From Saccharopolyspora kobensis (GTDB lineage: Bacteria; Actinomycetota; Actinomycetes; Mycobacteriales; Pseudonocardiaceae), in the NCBI RefSeq assembly GCF_900108315.1, contig NZ_FNVB01000002.1:1202562-1266561 (forward strand): 64,000 nt of DNA. The letters are read 5' to 3'. The translations under genes and the position numbers were made by a program. This document shows, one piece after another, positions 34,124 through 42,789 of this stretch; the first letter of the stretch is position 1; each line of letters begins with the position of its first letter. The notes below the pieces were generated by a model. It was not told the DNA's origin. It ran no database searches and worked only from the letters and a program-made list of their open reading frames with translations.

Positions 34124-34653
34124 CGGAGCTGCCCGACCACGACTTCTTCGCCGCACTCCCGACCAACGGCGGGATCGCGGTGCGCATGGCCGACAACGTG
34201 GCGACCGTGCTGGCGCATCGCGCTGACCGGCTCATCGCGTTCCTCGACCGGGGCGAGCTGGAGAAGCGGCGTTCCGGTTTGTTCGGCCGGGTGACCACGG
34301 AATCCGACGTGCTGCGCCGGATGTTCCCGGACGCCTACCGGGATCCTTCGGAAGCCGAGGCGTTCCGCGCTCGGCACGAGAACGCGCTCCGGGACAGCGC
34401 CGCGGCACACCGGGTCCGGGACCGGCTGCGCAGCGGCTCCACGTTCGTCGTGCCGGAACCCGAGGTGGACGACTGGATCGTCACCTGCTCACTCGCCCGC
34501 CACCTGGTCGCGGGCAGGAGATCTCGGCGACCGGGCATGGAGTTCTGGTGGATGAACTACGTCTGCGACGCCCTCGTCGATGCGGTGCTGCGGCGGGAGT
34601 TCATGCAGACCGGGGACTGGGAGTTCCGCCGCCGCGCGCCGGAGCCCGGCTGA
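34120..34653 (+). CDS. DUF2017 family protein
   Basis: 177-residue mostly helical protein. The central VLRRMFPDAYRDPSEAEAFRARHENALRD resembles the conserved core of DUF2017, a family found next to clpS in actinobacteria. The C-terminal segment MEFWWMNYVCDALVDAVLR is hydrophobic but not a clear membrane span. Function is unknown; a role in Clp-mediated proteolysis is inferred from the pairing. GTG at 34120 overlaps the ClpS-like stop by 4 bases. Confidence 0.72.
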   Translation: MTELPDHDFFAALPTNGGIAVRMADNVATVLAHRADRLIAFLDRGELEKRRSGLFGRVTTESDVLRRMFPDAYRDPSEAEAFRARHENALRDSAAAHRVRDRLRSGSTFVVPEPEVDDWIVTCSLARHLVAGRRSRRPGMEFWWMNYVCDALVDAVLRREFMQTGDWEFRRRAPEPG

Positions 34654-34663
34654 GCCCGGGCGG

Positions 34664-35149
34664 TCAGAGGTCGCCGGCCTCGGGCAGGCCGTCGGAGGGG
34701 AGGCCGAAGACGGTGACGGCGGCCTCCGCGGCGGCGGTCGCCTGCAGGTACCCGGTCTCGCCCCAGGAGAGCAGGTCGCCGACCTTGCCGGGGTGCACCA
34801 GCAACCGCCGGTAGGTGCGGCCGCTGTCCGGGTCCGGCGCGGCCGGGTGCACCAGGCTGATCACCGCGGCCATCCGCACCTGCGCGTACGGCGCGATCCC
34901 GTCGTCCACGCACTGGTAGCCCAGGTAGTGCGGCTCGCCGATGTCGACGGTGACCTCTTCCATGGTCTCCCGCCGCAGGATGTCGCAGTACTCGACCTCG
35001 CCGGGCTCGGGGCGGCCACCGGGCAGCGTGTGCTTGGTGCCGTCGACCCGCAGCAGCACCCGGCCGTCGGGCACGAACAGGAACCCGTACACCTGCCGCA
35101 CCGGCAGACCCACGGGCACGGAGCAGGTGTGCCAGCTGAACCTGGGCAT
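34664..35149 (-). CDS. Nudix hydrolase
   Basis: 161-residue Nudix enzyme that would cleave a nucleoside diphosphate-linked compound. The Nudix box is visible as GGRPEPGEVEYCDILRRE followed by TMEE. Between the first glutamate and the RE pair there are 8 residues instead of the usual 7, a variant also seen in some actinobacterial Nudix proteins. The substrate is unknown. The gene converges on the DUF2017 gene with a 10-base gap. Confidence 0.85.
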   Translation of the reverse strand: MPRFSWHTCSVPVGLPVRQVYGFLFVPDGRVLLRVDGTKHTLPGGRPEPGEVEYCDILRRETMEEVTVDIGEPHYLGYQCVDDGIAPYAQVRMAAVISLVHPAAPDPDSGRTYRRLLVHPGKVGDLLSWGETGYLQATAAAEAAVTVFGLPSDGLPEAGDL

Positions 35150-35387
35150 CGGCGATCCCTCCCACGACGCTGAGAAAGATCACCTTAGCCGAGAACACCC
35201 GCCAACCGCGCGATCGCCGCGCTCCGTTCGGCGGAAGTCGAGGACCGTCCTGCCTGCTGAGGTAGGGGTTCGCAGGTGCGTCCGGACTCGGTCTGCTTGC
35301 TCCACCCGGAGGACTTCGCGGACGTGCGGGCGGATTCCAGCGGCTGCCGGGAGCAGGCGGTCCGGATCGCTTCGCCGACGGCCGCTG

Positions 35388-35834
35388 TCAGGCCTCGCTG
35401 CGGATGCCGAGTTGGGCGCAGGTCTGGGCGTCGAGGTAGTCGAGGGCGAGGCGGCGGAAGACGTAGTCCGGCAGCGAGTGGGCGTAGCCGATGTCCGGGT
35501 CGGACACCGGGCCGCGCGGGTCGAACTGCGCGCCCGCGTACTTCGCCACGTAGGACTCCAGCGGCACGCCGTGCTGCAGGCCCAGCGAGACAGCGGCGGA
35601 CAGGCTGTCCAGGAAGCCGCTGAGCGGGCTGCCCTGCTGGTCGATGCTCACCCAGACCTCGCCGAGCTTCCCGTCCGGGTAGGCGTTGGTGGTCAGGTGC
35701 CCGGCGACGCCGCCGATGTCGAACCGGACGGTGTAGCCGCGACGGCGCCGCGGCGGGTGCTGCCGGGCAGCGCCCTGGTCCATCCGGATGAGCTGGCGCC
35801 TGCGCTGCGCCGTGGCGACGTCGGTGCGGGCCAT
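35388..35834 (-). CDS. Stand-alone C-terminal domain of class II (B12) ribonucleotide reductase NrdJ
   Basis: 148 residues. From about residue 32 (GYTVRFDIGGVAGHLTTNAYP) to PDYVFRRLALDYLDAQTCAQLGI the sequence resembles the C-terminal part of NrdJ, including DGKLGEVWVSIDQQGSPLSG and GLQHGVPLESYVAKYAGAQFDP. The radical-generating barrel and active-site cysteines of NrdJ are not present, so it cannot reduce ribonucleotides alone. The basic N-terminus (RRRQLIRM...PPRRRR) is not from that part of NrdJ. ATG at 35834 follows AAGGAG. It may be a regulator, a relic or a specificity partner; function is unknown. Confidence 0.75.
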   Translation of the reverse strand: MARTDVATAQRRRQLIRMDQGAARQHPPRRRRGYTVRFDIGGVAGHLTTNAYPDGKLGEVWVSIDQQGSPLSGFLDSLSAAVSLGLQHGVPLESYVAKYAGAQFDPRGPVSDPDIGYAHSLPDYVFRRLALDYLDAQTCAQLGIRSEA

Positions 35835-35858
35835 GCCGGGAGGGCTCCTTCGGATCTG

Positions 35859-35875
35859 TCGTCCTTTATGGACGA
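35859..35875. promoter_or_regulatory. Perfect palindrome upstream of the NrdJ-like gene
   Basis: TCGTCC (35859-35864) and GGACGA (35870-35875) are perfect arms around TTTAT. The site is 25 bases upstream of the NrdJ-like start and within the 91-base gap after the capA-like gene. It does not resemble an NrdR box. It may be an operator or an mRNA hairpin. Confidence 0.45.
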
Positions 35876-35925
35876 TCAACGACCGTACCTCAGCGGTGCG
35901 CCGCGCCCGCGTTCGGGTTGCCGCT

Positions 35926-37017
35926 TCAGCTCCGCCGGCGAGCACGCAGCGTTCCGTCCGACAACGCCACTTCGGTTCCGAACTCGGCGCTGATCCGGGT
36001 GAGCGTGGCGTGCAGCCACTCGGCGTCGGCGTCCGACGCCGGGTGCAGGCGCATCCGCCTGGCCTGCATCGGCACCATGCGCAGCTCGACCAGTTCGCCG
36101 GTCGGCGTCAGCGAGGCGAAGAACAGCAGGCGGAGGTCGTCCCGGTAGTGCTCGTAGCCGGGGATCCCCTCGTAGTCGTCGATGAGATCGCCGCAGCCGT
36201 AGAGCACCAGCCGCCCGCGGTAGACCTCGATCGGCCGGGGGTGGTGCGAGGAGTGCCCGTGCACCACGTGCACCCCGCCGTCGATCAGCCGGTGCGCGAA
36301 GCCGATCTGCTCCGCGGTCACCGGGTACTGCCAGTTGGTGCCCCAGTGCAGCGAGACGACCACGAGGTCCCCGGGCCTGGTCTGCTCGCGGATCTCGGCG
36401 GTCAGCCGGGCCGCCCGCCGATCGGAGAGATCCGGCAGGAAGTTGACGCCCGAGCGCTGCGAGGTCGCCGCCCAGCCACCGGGGATGCCGCTCGATGCGG
36501 CGCCGCAGCCGAAGACCGCCACCCGCCCGTGCGGAGTGCCGACCAGCGCCGGGCGGTGCGCTTCGGCGGCATCGCGCCCGGCGCCCGCCCAGCGGAGTCC
36601 GGCGCGGGACAGCGAGTCGAGCGTGTCGGCCAGCCCCTGGCGGCCGAAGTCCAGCACGTGGTTGTTCGCCAGGTTGCACACGTCCGGGCGGGCCACCCGC
36701 AAGCAGTTCACGTTGGCCGGGTTCATCCGGTAGTGCAAGCCCTTGTCGGCGGCGAAGTGGTCGCTGCGGGTGATGCTGGACTCCAGGTTGATCACGCGCA
36801 CGTCGGGCGCGGACTCCTCGATGATCCGCAGCGCCTTGCCCCAGGGCCAGGAGTAGCCGACCGGGCAGCGGATCGTGCCGTTGCGCTCCTCGGCGGAGGC
36901 GACGTAGCTGCGCGCGTCCCGCAGGTAGCGCTCGCGCAGTGCGGGATCGCCCGGGTGCGGCAGGATCTGGTCGACCCCGCGACCGGGCATCACATCGCCG
37001 CACAGGAACAGCTTCAC
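35926..37017 (-). CDS. CapA-family (PGA_cap) metallophosphatase-like protein
   Basis: 363-residue protein of the CapA/PGA_cap family, calcineurin-like phosphoesterase relatives first linked to poly-gamma-glutamate capsules. Metal-site motifs are visible: FLCGDVMPGR, INLESSIT, ANNHVLDFG, VVSLHWGTNWQ and VHGHSSHHPRP. No signal peptide is apparent, which suggests a cytoplasmic form. No other capsule genes are present, so the capsule role is not supported here. ATG at 37017 overlaps the upstream lipoprotein gene by 4 bases. Confidence 0.88.
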   Translation of the reverse strand: MKLFLCGDVMPGRGVDQILPHPGDPALRERYLRDARSYVASAEERNGTIRCPVGYSWPWGKALRIIEESAPDVRVINLESSITRSDHFAADKGLHYRMNPANVNCLRVARPDVCNLANNHVLDFGRQGLADTLDSLSRAGLRWAGAGRDAAEAHRPALVGTPHGRVAVFGCGAASSGIPGGWAATSQRSGVNFLPDLSDRRAARLTAEIREQTRPGDLVVVSLHWGTNWQYPVTAEQIGFAHRLIDGGVHVVHGHSSHHPRPIEVYRGRLVLYGCGDLIDDYEGIPGYEHYRDDLRLLFFASLTPTGELVELRMVPMQARRMRLHPASDADAEWLHATLTRISAEFGTEVALSDGTLRARRRS

Positions 37018-37913
37018 GGCGCGAGCACGACCCAGACCTGGCCGGGTCCGACCGGCAGGGGCTCGCCGGAGGGGCCGGTGTAGGTGGCTGCGGCGTCCGG
37101 GGCCGGGCGGGACCAGGTGCCGTCGAAGGCGCGGCCGTCGCGCAGGACCACCACCGATCCGGTTCCGACGGTCTCGGCGATCGGCGAGGGGTTGCCCGCC
37201 GCGTCGCGGATGTCGGATTGGCGTTCGCGCACCTGCTGGATCACCACGGTCGGCGGGCTGAGGCGACCGGTGTCGGCCGCCGCGTAGGGCTCGCCGTCCA
37301 TCGAGACCTGCCAGCGCCGGTCCGGTTGCGACCAGGAGAACTCCACCGTGGCGGACGGGAAGTGGACCTCGTAGTGGTCGGTCGGGGTGCCGCCCGCCGG
37401 GACCGGACCGGCGACCAGCCGGTTCCGGGGCGGCCAGTCGGCGCCGGGCGGCAGCTTGGCGGGGTCGAGGAACAGGTTGTGCGGAACCGGGCGCGTCCTG
37501 TCGCGGGAATAGGCGGCGGGTTCGTTGGCGTCGGAGGCATCGGTCAGCGGGGCCGCGGCGATCCGGGGAAGCAGTTCGGGCGCCGCGCCGGAGTAGGCCA
37601 GGGTCGGGTGGCCGAACTGGGGGAGCAGCTCGGCGTCGGTCTCCCGCGCGCTGCGCACCGGGCCGATCCGGGGCGGCAGGTCATCGGTGAAGATCGCCAG
37701 CAAGCGGCTGTAGCCGCCTTCGACCGGCTCCACGTAGATCAGGTTCGCCGCGCCGATACCGACCGGTGGGCGCGCGTCCGCCACGTTGTCGATCTTGACC
37801 GCCAGCACCGGCGCAGCGGGTTCGGCACGCGGTGGCTCGCACGCGACTCCGCCGAGCACCGCGAGCACGATCAGCGCTGCGCCGGACAGTCCGCGCAGCA
37901 GTCCGCGCCGCAT
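37014..37913 (-). CDS. DUF3048 domain lipoprotein (YerB-like)
   Basis: 299-residue exported protein. The N-terminus MRRGLLRG plus a hydrophobic stretch ending GGVACEPP looks like a lipoprotein signal with the cysteine near residue 25, although the lipobox is imperfect. The mature part fits DUF3048 (YerB): PVLAVKIDNVADARPPVGIGAANLIYVEPVEGG, IGPVRSARETDAELLPQFGHP and the C-terminal WVVLAP strand. Function is unknown. It is cotranslated with the CapA-like gene. Confidence 0.85.
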   Translation of the reverse strand: MRRGLLRGLSGAALIVLAVLGGVACEPPRAEPAAPVLAVKIDNVADARPPVGIGAANLIYVEPVEGGYSRLLAIFTDDLPPRIGPVRSARETDAELLPQFGHPTLAYSGAAPELLPRIAAAPLTDASDANEPAAYSRDRTRPVPHNLFLDPAKLPPGADWPPRNRLVAGPVPAGGTPTDHYEVHFPSATVEFSWSQPDRRWQVSMDGEPYAAADTGRLSPPTVVIQQVRERQSDIRDAAGNPSPIAETVGTGSVVVLRDGRAFDGTWSRPAPDAAATYTGPSGEPLPVGPGQVWVVLAP

Positions 37914-37947
37914 GGAATGGTCCTCTCCGGCTCCCAGGCTACGCCGG

Positions 37948-38556
37948 TCAGCGCCAGGCGAAGACCGGCTGCTCCAGGTCGGCGACCCGGGTGTGCCGGT
38001 CGTGCAGCACGACCTCGCGGAACTGGTGCAGCACGGCCGCGGTCGGCGCGTGGACGAGCGTGTCCAGGATCGGCAGCTGGATGACCGGGCGGTCCGATTC
38101 GGCGATCCGCACGAAACGCGGCGCGACGTCCAGGTCGGTCAGCGGCACCAGGTCGACCCCGGCCACCTCGGCGGGGTTGGGCGCCAGCGGCGGCGCCTCG
38201 CCGATCCACACCACGATCGGCGTGATCACGTAGCCGGAGCGGGTCGCGTAGTCGTCCAGCCTGCCGAGCACGTCGTGCTCGGCCGCGGACACGCCGAGCT
38301 CTTCGCGCAGTTCGCGCAGCGCAGCGCGCGGTGCGTCCTCGCCCGGGTCCAGGCGTCCGCCGGGCAGCGCGAACTGGCCCGCGTGCGCGCGCAGCGTCGC
38401 GGCCCGCCGCGTCACCCAGACGCCGAGCTCGCCGTCCTCGCTGGCCAGCGCGATGGTCACCGCCGCGGCCCGGCGGTCGTGCAGCGGGATGTGGGTGGTG
38501 TGGAACCGGCTCAGGCGGGTGGCGATGTGGCGGCGGACTTCACCGGGGTCGGGCAT
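37948..38556 (-). CDS. Nudix hydrolase, CoA pyrophosphatase-like
   Basis: 202-residue Nudix protein. The box reads [23 protein letters not shown] and is preceded by [18 protein letters not shown], the motif of the NudL/NUDT7-NUDT8 CoA diphosphatase group. CoA or acyl-CoA pyrophosphate cleavage is therefore likely but not proved. ATG at 38556 is chosen over longer open frame because the protein then starts at the normal family position. It lies 34 bases before the start of the DUF3048 gene, on the same strand. Confidence 0.86.
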   Translation of the reverse strand: MPDPGEVRRHIATRLSRFHTTHIPLHDRRAAAVTIALASEDGELGVWVTRRAATLRAHAGQFALPGGRLDPGEDAPRAALRELREELGVSAAEHDVLGRLDDYATRSGYVITPIVVWIGEAPPLAPNPAEVAGVDLVPLTDLDVAPRFVRIAESDRPVIQLPILDTLVHAPTAAVLHQFREVVLHDRHTRVADLEQPVFAWR

Positions 38557-38637
38557 CGGGGATCCTCTCAACCGGGGCCGCGGCCCTCGTCCGGCCGACC
38601 GCGCGCACCCGCATCTTTGCACGGAATCGCGAAATAA

Positions 38638-38652
38638 GTTAGTCTTGCTAAC
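38638..38652. promoter_or_regulatory. Inverted repeat in the promoter region of the YhgE-like gene
   Basis: GTTAG (38638-38642) and CTAAC (38648-38652) flank TCTTG in an AT-rich pocket. A -10-like TAAGTT (38635-38640) overlaps the left arm, so a bound protein would block initiation. It vaguely resembles an IdeR/DtxR half-site but has the wrong spacing for a full one. Confidence 0.45.
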
Positions 38653-38748
38653 CGTCAACGGGGCAGTTCTCGCCCGCGGCGCCGATCGCGCCGGGCGATT
38701 CGAACCGAGTGCAGCGCCGCACCCCCGACCTGCTCGCGAGGAGTTCCC

Positions 38749-40080
38749 TTGACCGAGGCACAGCCGAGCTCGCTGGTGCGCACCCTGGCATCGGCGCTGT
38801 GGTTCCCGATGTTCTTCATCGTCGGGTTCATGGTCTGCTACCTCCTGCCCTTCCACGCCCCGGCCCCGCACGACATGCCGGTCGCGGTGGTCGGCGACCA
38901 GGCCGCGCAGCAGCTCGGATCGGCCTTCGAGCAGAAGATGCCGGGTGGTGTCGACGTCTCGGCCGTGCCCGATGCGCAAGCGGCGCGAGAGGCGATCACG
39001 CAGCGCGACGCCGTCGCCGCCTACGACCCGGCGCACGGCGAGCTGTTCTACGCCAAGGCCAACGGATCGGCGCTGCAGATGGTGCTGCAGCAGATGTTCA
39101 CCCCGGTCGCCTCCGCCGCCGGTCATCACCTGGTGCTGACCGACCTGGCGCCATCGGCGCCGGGCGATGTGATGGGCACCGGCCTGTTCTACTGCCTGCT
39201 TGCTCTGAACATCCCGCCCTACATCACCGTGATGATGCTGCTGCGGGCCGCGCTGAGCACCCGGCAGAAGCTCCTCGCGCTCGTCGGGGTGGGCGCTTTC
39301 GGGTCGGTGGTCTGCTACTTCGCCGCGCTGTCCATGGACGTCATCCACGCCGAGCCGGCCCTGATCCTCATCGGCTTCCTGCTCACGCAGGCGGTCGCCT
39401 GGCCGACCTTCGGGCTGGTGCCCTACGTCAAGCAGTTCATCCCCGGCGTGGCGATGGGCTTGTTCGTGCTGCTGAGCATGCCCTCCAGCAGCGGGGCCAT
39501 CCCGAAGGAGCTGGTTCCGGAGTTCTTCCAGTCGCTGCACCGGTTCCTGCCGCTCGGGCAGGCGGTCGACTCCATGCGCGGGATCCTGTACTTCGACGGG
39601 GCCGGGGCGCTGCCCGCCGTCGCGGGGTTGTGCGCGTGGTTCGCGGTGGGCGCGGCGCTGGTGGCGTTCAACCAGGTGCGGGCCAAGCGGAAGCGGGCTT
39701 CGGATCCCGAGGTGGTGACCACTGCGGGCACCTACGAGCACGAGGACGACAGCGATGTCGTCGTGGACCCGGTGCTGGAGGCGCCGAAGCCCCGCCACCA
39801 CCGCACGCTCGCGGGAACCGTTCGCGGCGTCGACGGGCGCGGGGTTGCCGGGGCGATCGTCACCGTGACGGATGCCAACGGCGTGCAGCTGGCACATCTG
39901 GTGACCAGCGGAGCGGGCGAGTACGAGGTGCACGACCTGCCCGGGCGGTACGTCACCGTCGTCGCTTCCGCGGCGGGGATGCGGCCCGCCGTGGACCGGA
40001 TCATGGTCCGGGCCGGGCGGATCGACGGGTGCGACTTCGTGCTGGCCGCCGAGGAGCAGGTCGGGGCCGGGCGCGCCTAG
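38749..40080 (+). CDS. YhgE/ABC-2-like membrane protein with C-terminal carboxypeptidase-regulatory-like domain
   Basis: 443 residues. A first membrane helix (about 12-35) is followed by an extracytoplasmic region (about 36-125). Five or so further helices (about 130-315) then form an ABC-2/YhgE-like permease module. After a basic-acidic linker (RAKRKRAS, then [12 protein letters not shown]) residues ~350-440 form a CarboxypepD_reg/CnaB-like beta sandwich ([48 protein letters not shown]). By topology the tail may be cytoplasmic or external; this is not clear. TTG at 38749 is preceded by GAGGAG. The gene converges on the mce operon, sharing CTAG in the two stop codons. Confidence 0.8.
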   Translation: MTEAQPSSLVRTLASALWFPMFFIVGFMVCYLLPFHAPAPHDMPVAVVGDQAAQQLGSAFEQKMPGGVDVSAVPDAQAAREAITQRDAVAAYDPAHGELFYAKANGSALQMVLQQMFTPVASAAGHHLVLTDLAPSAPGDVMGTGLFYCLLALNIPPYITVMMLLRAALSTRQKLLALVGVGAFGSVVCYFAALSMDVIHAEPALILIGFLLTQAVAWPTFGLVPYVKQFIPGVAMGLFVLLSMPSSSGAIPKELVPEFFQSLHRFLPLGQAVDSMRGILYFDGAGALPAVAGLCAWFAVGAALVAFNQVRAKRKRASDPEVVTTAGTYEHEDDSDVVVDPVLEAPKPRHHRTLAGTVRGVDGRGVAGAIVTVTDANGVQLAHLVTSGAGEYEVHDLPGRYVTVVASAAGMRPAVDRIMVRAGRIDGCDFVLAAEEQVGAGRA

Positions 40081-40580
40081 AGCAGCTTGATGTCCTCGAT
40101 GAGCCAGCGCTCCTCGACGCGCAGGAGCGTCATCTGCATCCGGTTCCGGTCGATCCGGGGCTGAGGGTTGTTCACGTTGGTGATCTCCTGGTCGACGAAC
40201 AGCGTCACCACGGCTCGCTGCAGATCGGCTTCGGCGATTCCGGCGGAGAGCACCGAGCCCTTGGACACCGCGCGGTTCTGCCTGATCAGCTCGGTCAGGC
40301 TGGCGCTGATCTCCCGGTACTGCTCGGCGAACTGACCGTGCGAGTTCGCGGTGATGGCGGCGAAGTTGCGGTTCAGGCTGGTGAAGTCGTAAGTGGACAG
40401 ATCCGCGGCGTAGGTGCGCGCCGCCTCCAGCGCGGTGCGGCGGGCGTCTTCGACGGCCCGCGCCTGGTGCAGCTGGATCCCGAAGGTGCCCAGCACCGCG
40501 AGGACGGCGACGAGCAGCGCGATGGCGAGCAGGACCTTCGGGCGGCGGATCCGCCTCGGTCCTCCGGAGGTGTCGGTCAT
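40077..40580 (-). CDS. Mce-associated membrane protein
   Basis: 167-residue protein with a short basic N-terminus, one membrane helix (about 17-38) and an external NTF2-like domain (about 50-167, ending [17 protein letters not shown]). Such proteins close actinobacterial mce operons and are thought to stabilise or assist the Mce lipid transporter. ATG at 40580 shares one base with the stop of the preceding mce gene (TGATG). Confidence 0.85.
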   Translation of the reverse strand: MTDTSGGPRRIRRPKVLLAIALLVAVLAVLGTFGIQLHQARAVEDARRTALEAARTYAADLSTYDFTSLNRNFAAITANSHGQFAEQYREISASLTELIRQNRAVSKGSVLSAGIAEADLQRAVVTLFVDQEITNVNNPQPRIDRNRMQMTLLRVEERWLIEDIKLL

Positions 40581-41776
40581 CAGCGAACTCCTTGCAGCGG
40601 GACGGAATACCAGGACCGCGGGCCGAGGACGGCTGCCTGGCCGCCCGCGGTGCCGAGCCGGAAGCCTGCCGGGGTCTGGCCGGTGGCCGGGTCGTAGGTG
40701 GTCATCGCCGGGCGCGGGGCGTTCGCCGCGCCGCGCTGGCCGAGGCCGGGTCGATCGGCCGGGCAGTGCCGGTCCAGGTCGGCTTCGCGGGGTTGGACCG
40801 CGGTGGGGGAGCGGCGTTCGGTCGCGGTGGCGCAGATCGGGCCCTGGGTGCCGATCAGGTAGAGGTCGGCGGTGTCGCCGTGCACCACCGAGCCGAGCCC
40901 GGACAGCGCTTCCGGCAGCGAGATGAGCAGCTGGTCCAGGGCCGGGGCGCGGACCGCGACGATCTGACCTGTGGTGACCAGGTTGCCCAGCAGCGCGGTC
41001 GTGGCCGGGTCGTTGCGCGCGAACAGCTCCGCCAGGCGCCGGGTGGCGCCGGGCGCGGTGTCCAGGACCCGGTCGAGCTGCGGCTGGTGCGCCCGGATCT
41101 GCGCGGTCAGCGAGCGCAGACCGGCCGCCAGCTCGCGGATCCGGTCGCCGGAACCGGCCAGCTCGCGGCTGCCGGTGACCAGGCGGTCGAGCTGCGGCCG
41201 GTGTTCGCGCGCGGTTTCCAGCAGGATCGCGGAGTTGTCCAGGATGCGGGTCAGCTCGGGGCCCTTGCCCGCCAAACCGGTGGACAGCGCTTCGGTGACC
41301 GCGGCGACGTCCTCCGGGCGCAGTTGCTCGGTGAGCTCGGTGAAGTGCACCAGCAGGGTGTCCAGCGGGATCGGGCGTCGCGTGCGCTCGGCTTCGATGA
41401 CGCTGCCGTCGCGTAGGTACGGCCCGGAGTCGCTTGCGGGTTGCAGGTCCACGGTCTGCACCGCCAGCGGTGTGGCCATGCTGATCACCGCGTCGCTGTC
41501 GGCCGGGACGCGCGTGCCGGGGTGCAGCGCGAGCCGCACCGACACCGCGCCTCCACCGGGGTCGATGCGGACCTCGGAAACGGTGCCGACGACCACGCCC
41601 CGGTAGGTGACCTGCGAGCTCGGCGTGATCGACGCCGCGTCGGGCAGGCGCACGGTCACGCGGACCGGGTCGCGCAGCGCTCCGGGCCCGGCCACGTTGG
41701 TGATCACGTAGTAGGTGCACGCGATGCTGATCACCAGGAACAGTGCGAGCTGGGCCAGTACGAGGCGGCGGTTCAT
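40580..41776 (-). CDS. mceF: Mce family protein F
   Basis: 398-residue cell-envelope Mce subunit: one N-terminal membrane helix, an MlaD/MCE domain (about 38-118: [30 protein letters not shown]), then long helices (about 130-300) and a C-terminal tail. Mce A-F subunits form a hexameric tube that moves lipids or sterols across the envelope. Sixth of the six mce genes, so named F by order. It overlaps mceE by 4 bases. Confidence 0.9.
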   Translation of the reverse strand: MNRRLVLAQLALFLVISIACTYYVITNVAGPGALRDPVRVTVRLPDAASITPSSQVTYRGVVVGTVSEVRIDPGGGAVSVRLALHPGTRVPADSDAVISMATPLAVQTVDLQPASDSGPYLRDGSVIEAERTRRPIPLDTLLVHFTELTEQLRPEDVAAVTEALSTGLAGKGPELTRILDNSAILLETAREHRPQLDRLVTGSRELAGSGDRIRELAAGLRSLTAQIRAHQPQLDRVLDTAPGATRRLAELFARNDPATTALLGNLVTTGQIVAVRAPALDQLLISLPEALSGLGSVVHGDTADLYLIGTQGPICATATERRSPTAVQPREADLDRHCPADRPGLGQRGAANAPRPAMTTYDPATGQTPAGFRLGTAGGQAAVLGPRSWYSVPLQGVR

Positions 41777-42789
41777 CGGGTACCTCCGCGCAGGATCGAG
41801 TCGACACCGCCCGCGGCGGGCGGCGGCATCGGTGCGCCGGGCGCGAGCAGCTGCACCACGGTTCCCGGCACGTCGAGCGTCCCGTTGAACAGCACGTAGT
41901 CGCCGGGAGCGGCCTGCTGGATCAGCGCGAAGAAGCGGCGCAGCGAGTCCGCAGCGGTCGCCAGCCCGCCGTCGAGCGAGCGCAGGTCGGCCAGCACCGG
42001 CCGGAACTTCTCGACCTGCGTGATCAGCGACTCGTCGGTCTGCTCCACCAGCGATGCGGTGGCGGCGCTCAGCGCGGCGGTGCTGTCCAGCAGGTTTGTG
42101 AAGCGCTCGCGTTCGGCCAGCAGCACGTCGATCGCGGGCCGCACCCGGGTCAGGGCGGCCTCCAGCGTAGCCCGGTCGTCGGCGAGGTGCTGCGAGGTCG
42201 CGTGCACCGAGTCGATGAGCCGGGTGAGTTCTCCTCGGCGCTCGTCCAGGGACGCCAGGGTTCGCTCCAGGTCTCCGAGCAGGTCCCGGACCTGCTGCTC
42301 GCGGCCGCTGAGCGCGGTGTTGAGCTCGGTGACAACGGTCTTCGCCTGGTCGAGGCCTGCGCCGTTGAGCAGGGTGCTGGCGGCGGCGAGCGCGTTCTCC
42401 ACGTCCGGGCCGCGGGAGGTCTGTTCGAGCGGGATCACCGAGCCGTCGGTGAGCTCGGGCCCGCCCGGTGCGGGTGGTGGTTGCAGGACGACGAACTCCT
42501 CGCCCAGCGGTGAGGCGAGTTCGAGGCGCGCGGTCGTTCCGGCCGGCAGCCGCACCCCGGGTTCGATGTCGAGCTCGACGAGCGCGCGGAAGTTCTCGGT
42601 GCTGATGTCCGACACGCTGCCCACCACGGCCTGGCCCAGCCGCACCGCCCCGCCCATCGGCAGCCGGCCGACGTCGCTGAACACCGCGGTGACCTGGTAT
42701 CCCGAACCACCGGTTCCGATGGGCGCGTTCTGCAGGCTGAGCCCGCAGGAGGTGGTCAGCAGCACCGAGGCGAGCGCGAGGCGTTTCAC
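41773..42789 (-). CDS. mceE: Mce family lipoprotein E
   Basis: 338 residues. The N-terminus MKRLALASVLLTTSCG-like start (GTG initiator) is a short lipoprotein signal with the cysteine near residue 15. This is the usual feature of the fifth Mce subunit. The MCE domain follows (YQVTAVFSDVGRLPMGGAVRLGQAVVGSV) and then the long helical region. GTG at 42789 overlaps the mceD stop by 4 bases. Confidence 0.9.
   Translation of the reverse strand: MKRLALASVLLTTSCGLSLQNAPIGTGGSGYQVTAVFSDVGRLPMGGAVRLGQAVVGSVSDISTENFRALVELDIEPGVRLPAGTTARLELASPLGEEFVVLQPPPAPGGPELTDGSVIPLEQTSRGPDVENALAAASTLLNGAGLDQAKTVVTELNTALSGREQQVRDLLGDLERTLASLDERRGELTRLIDSVHATSQHLADDRATLEAALTRVRPAIDVLLAERERFTNLLDSTAALSAATASLVEQTDESLITQVEKFRPVLADLRSLDGGLATAADSLRRFFALIQQAAPGDYVLFNGTLDVPGTVVQLLAPGAPMPPPAAGGVDSILRGGTR

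Noticed and set aside
38630-38655. Possible IdeR/DtxR iron box
   Set aside because: Only about 11 of 19 positions match and the spacing of the arms is wrong (5-base instead of 1-base centre). It is kept only as an unspecified palindrome.
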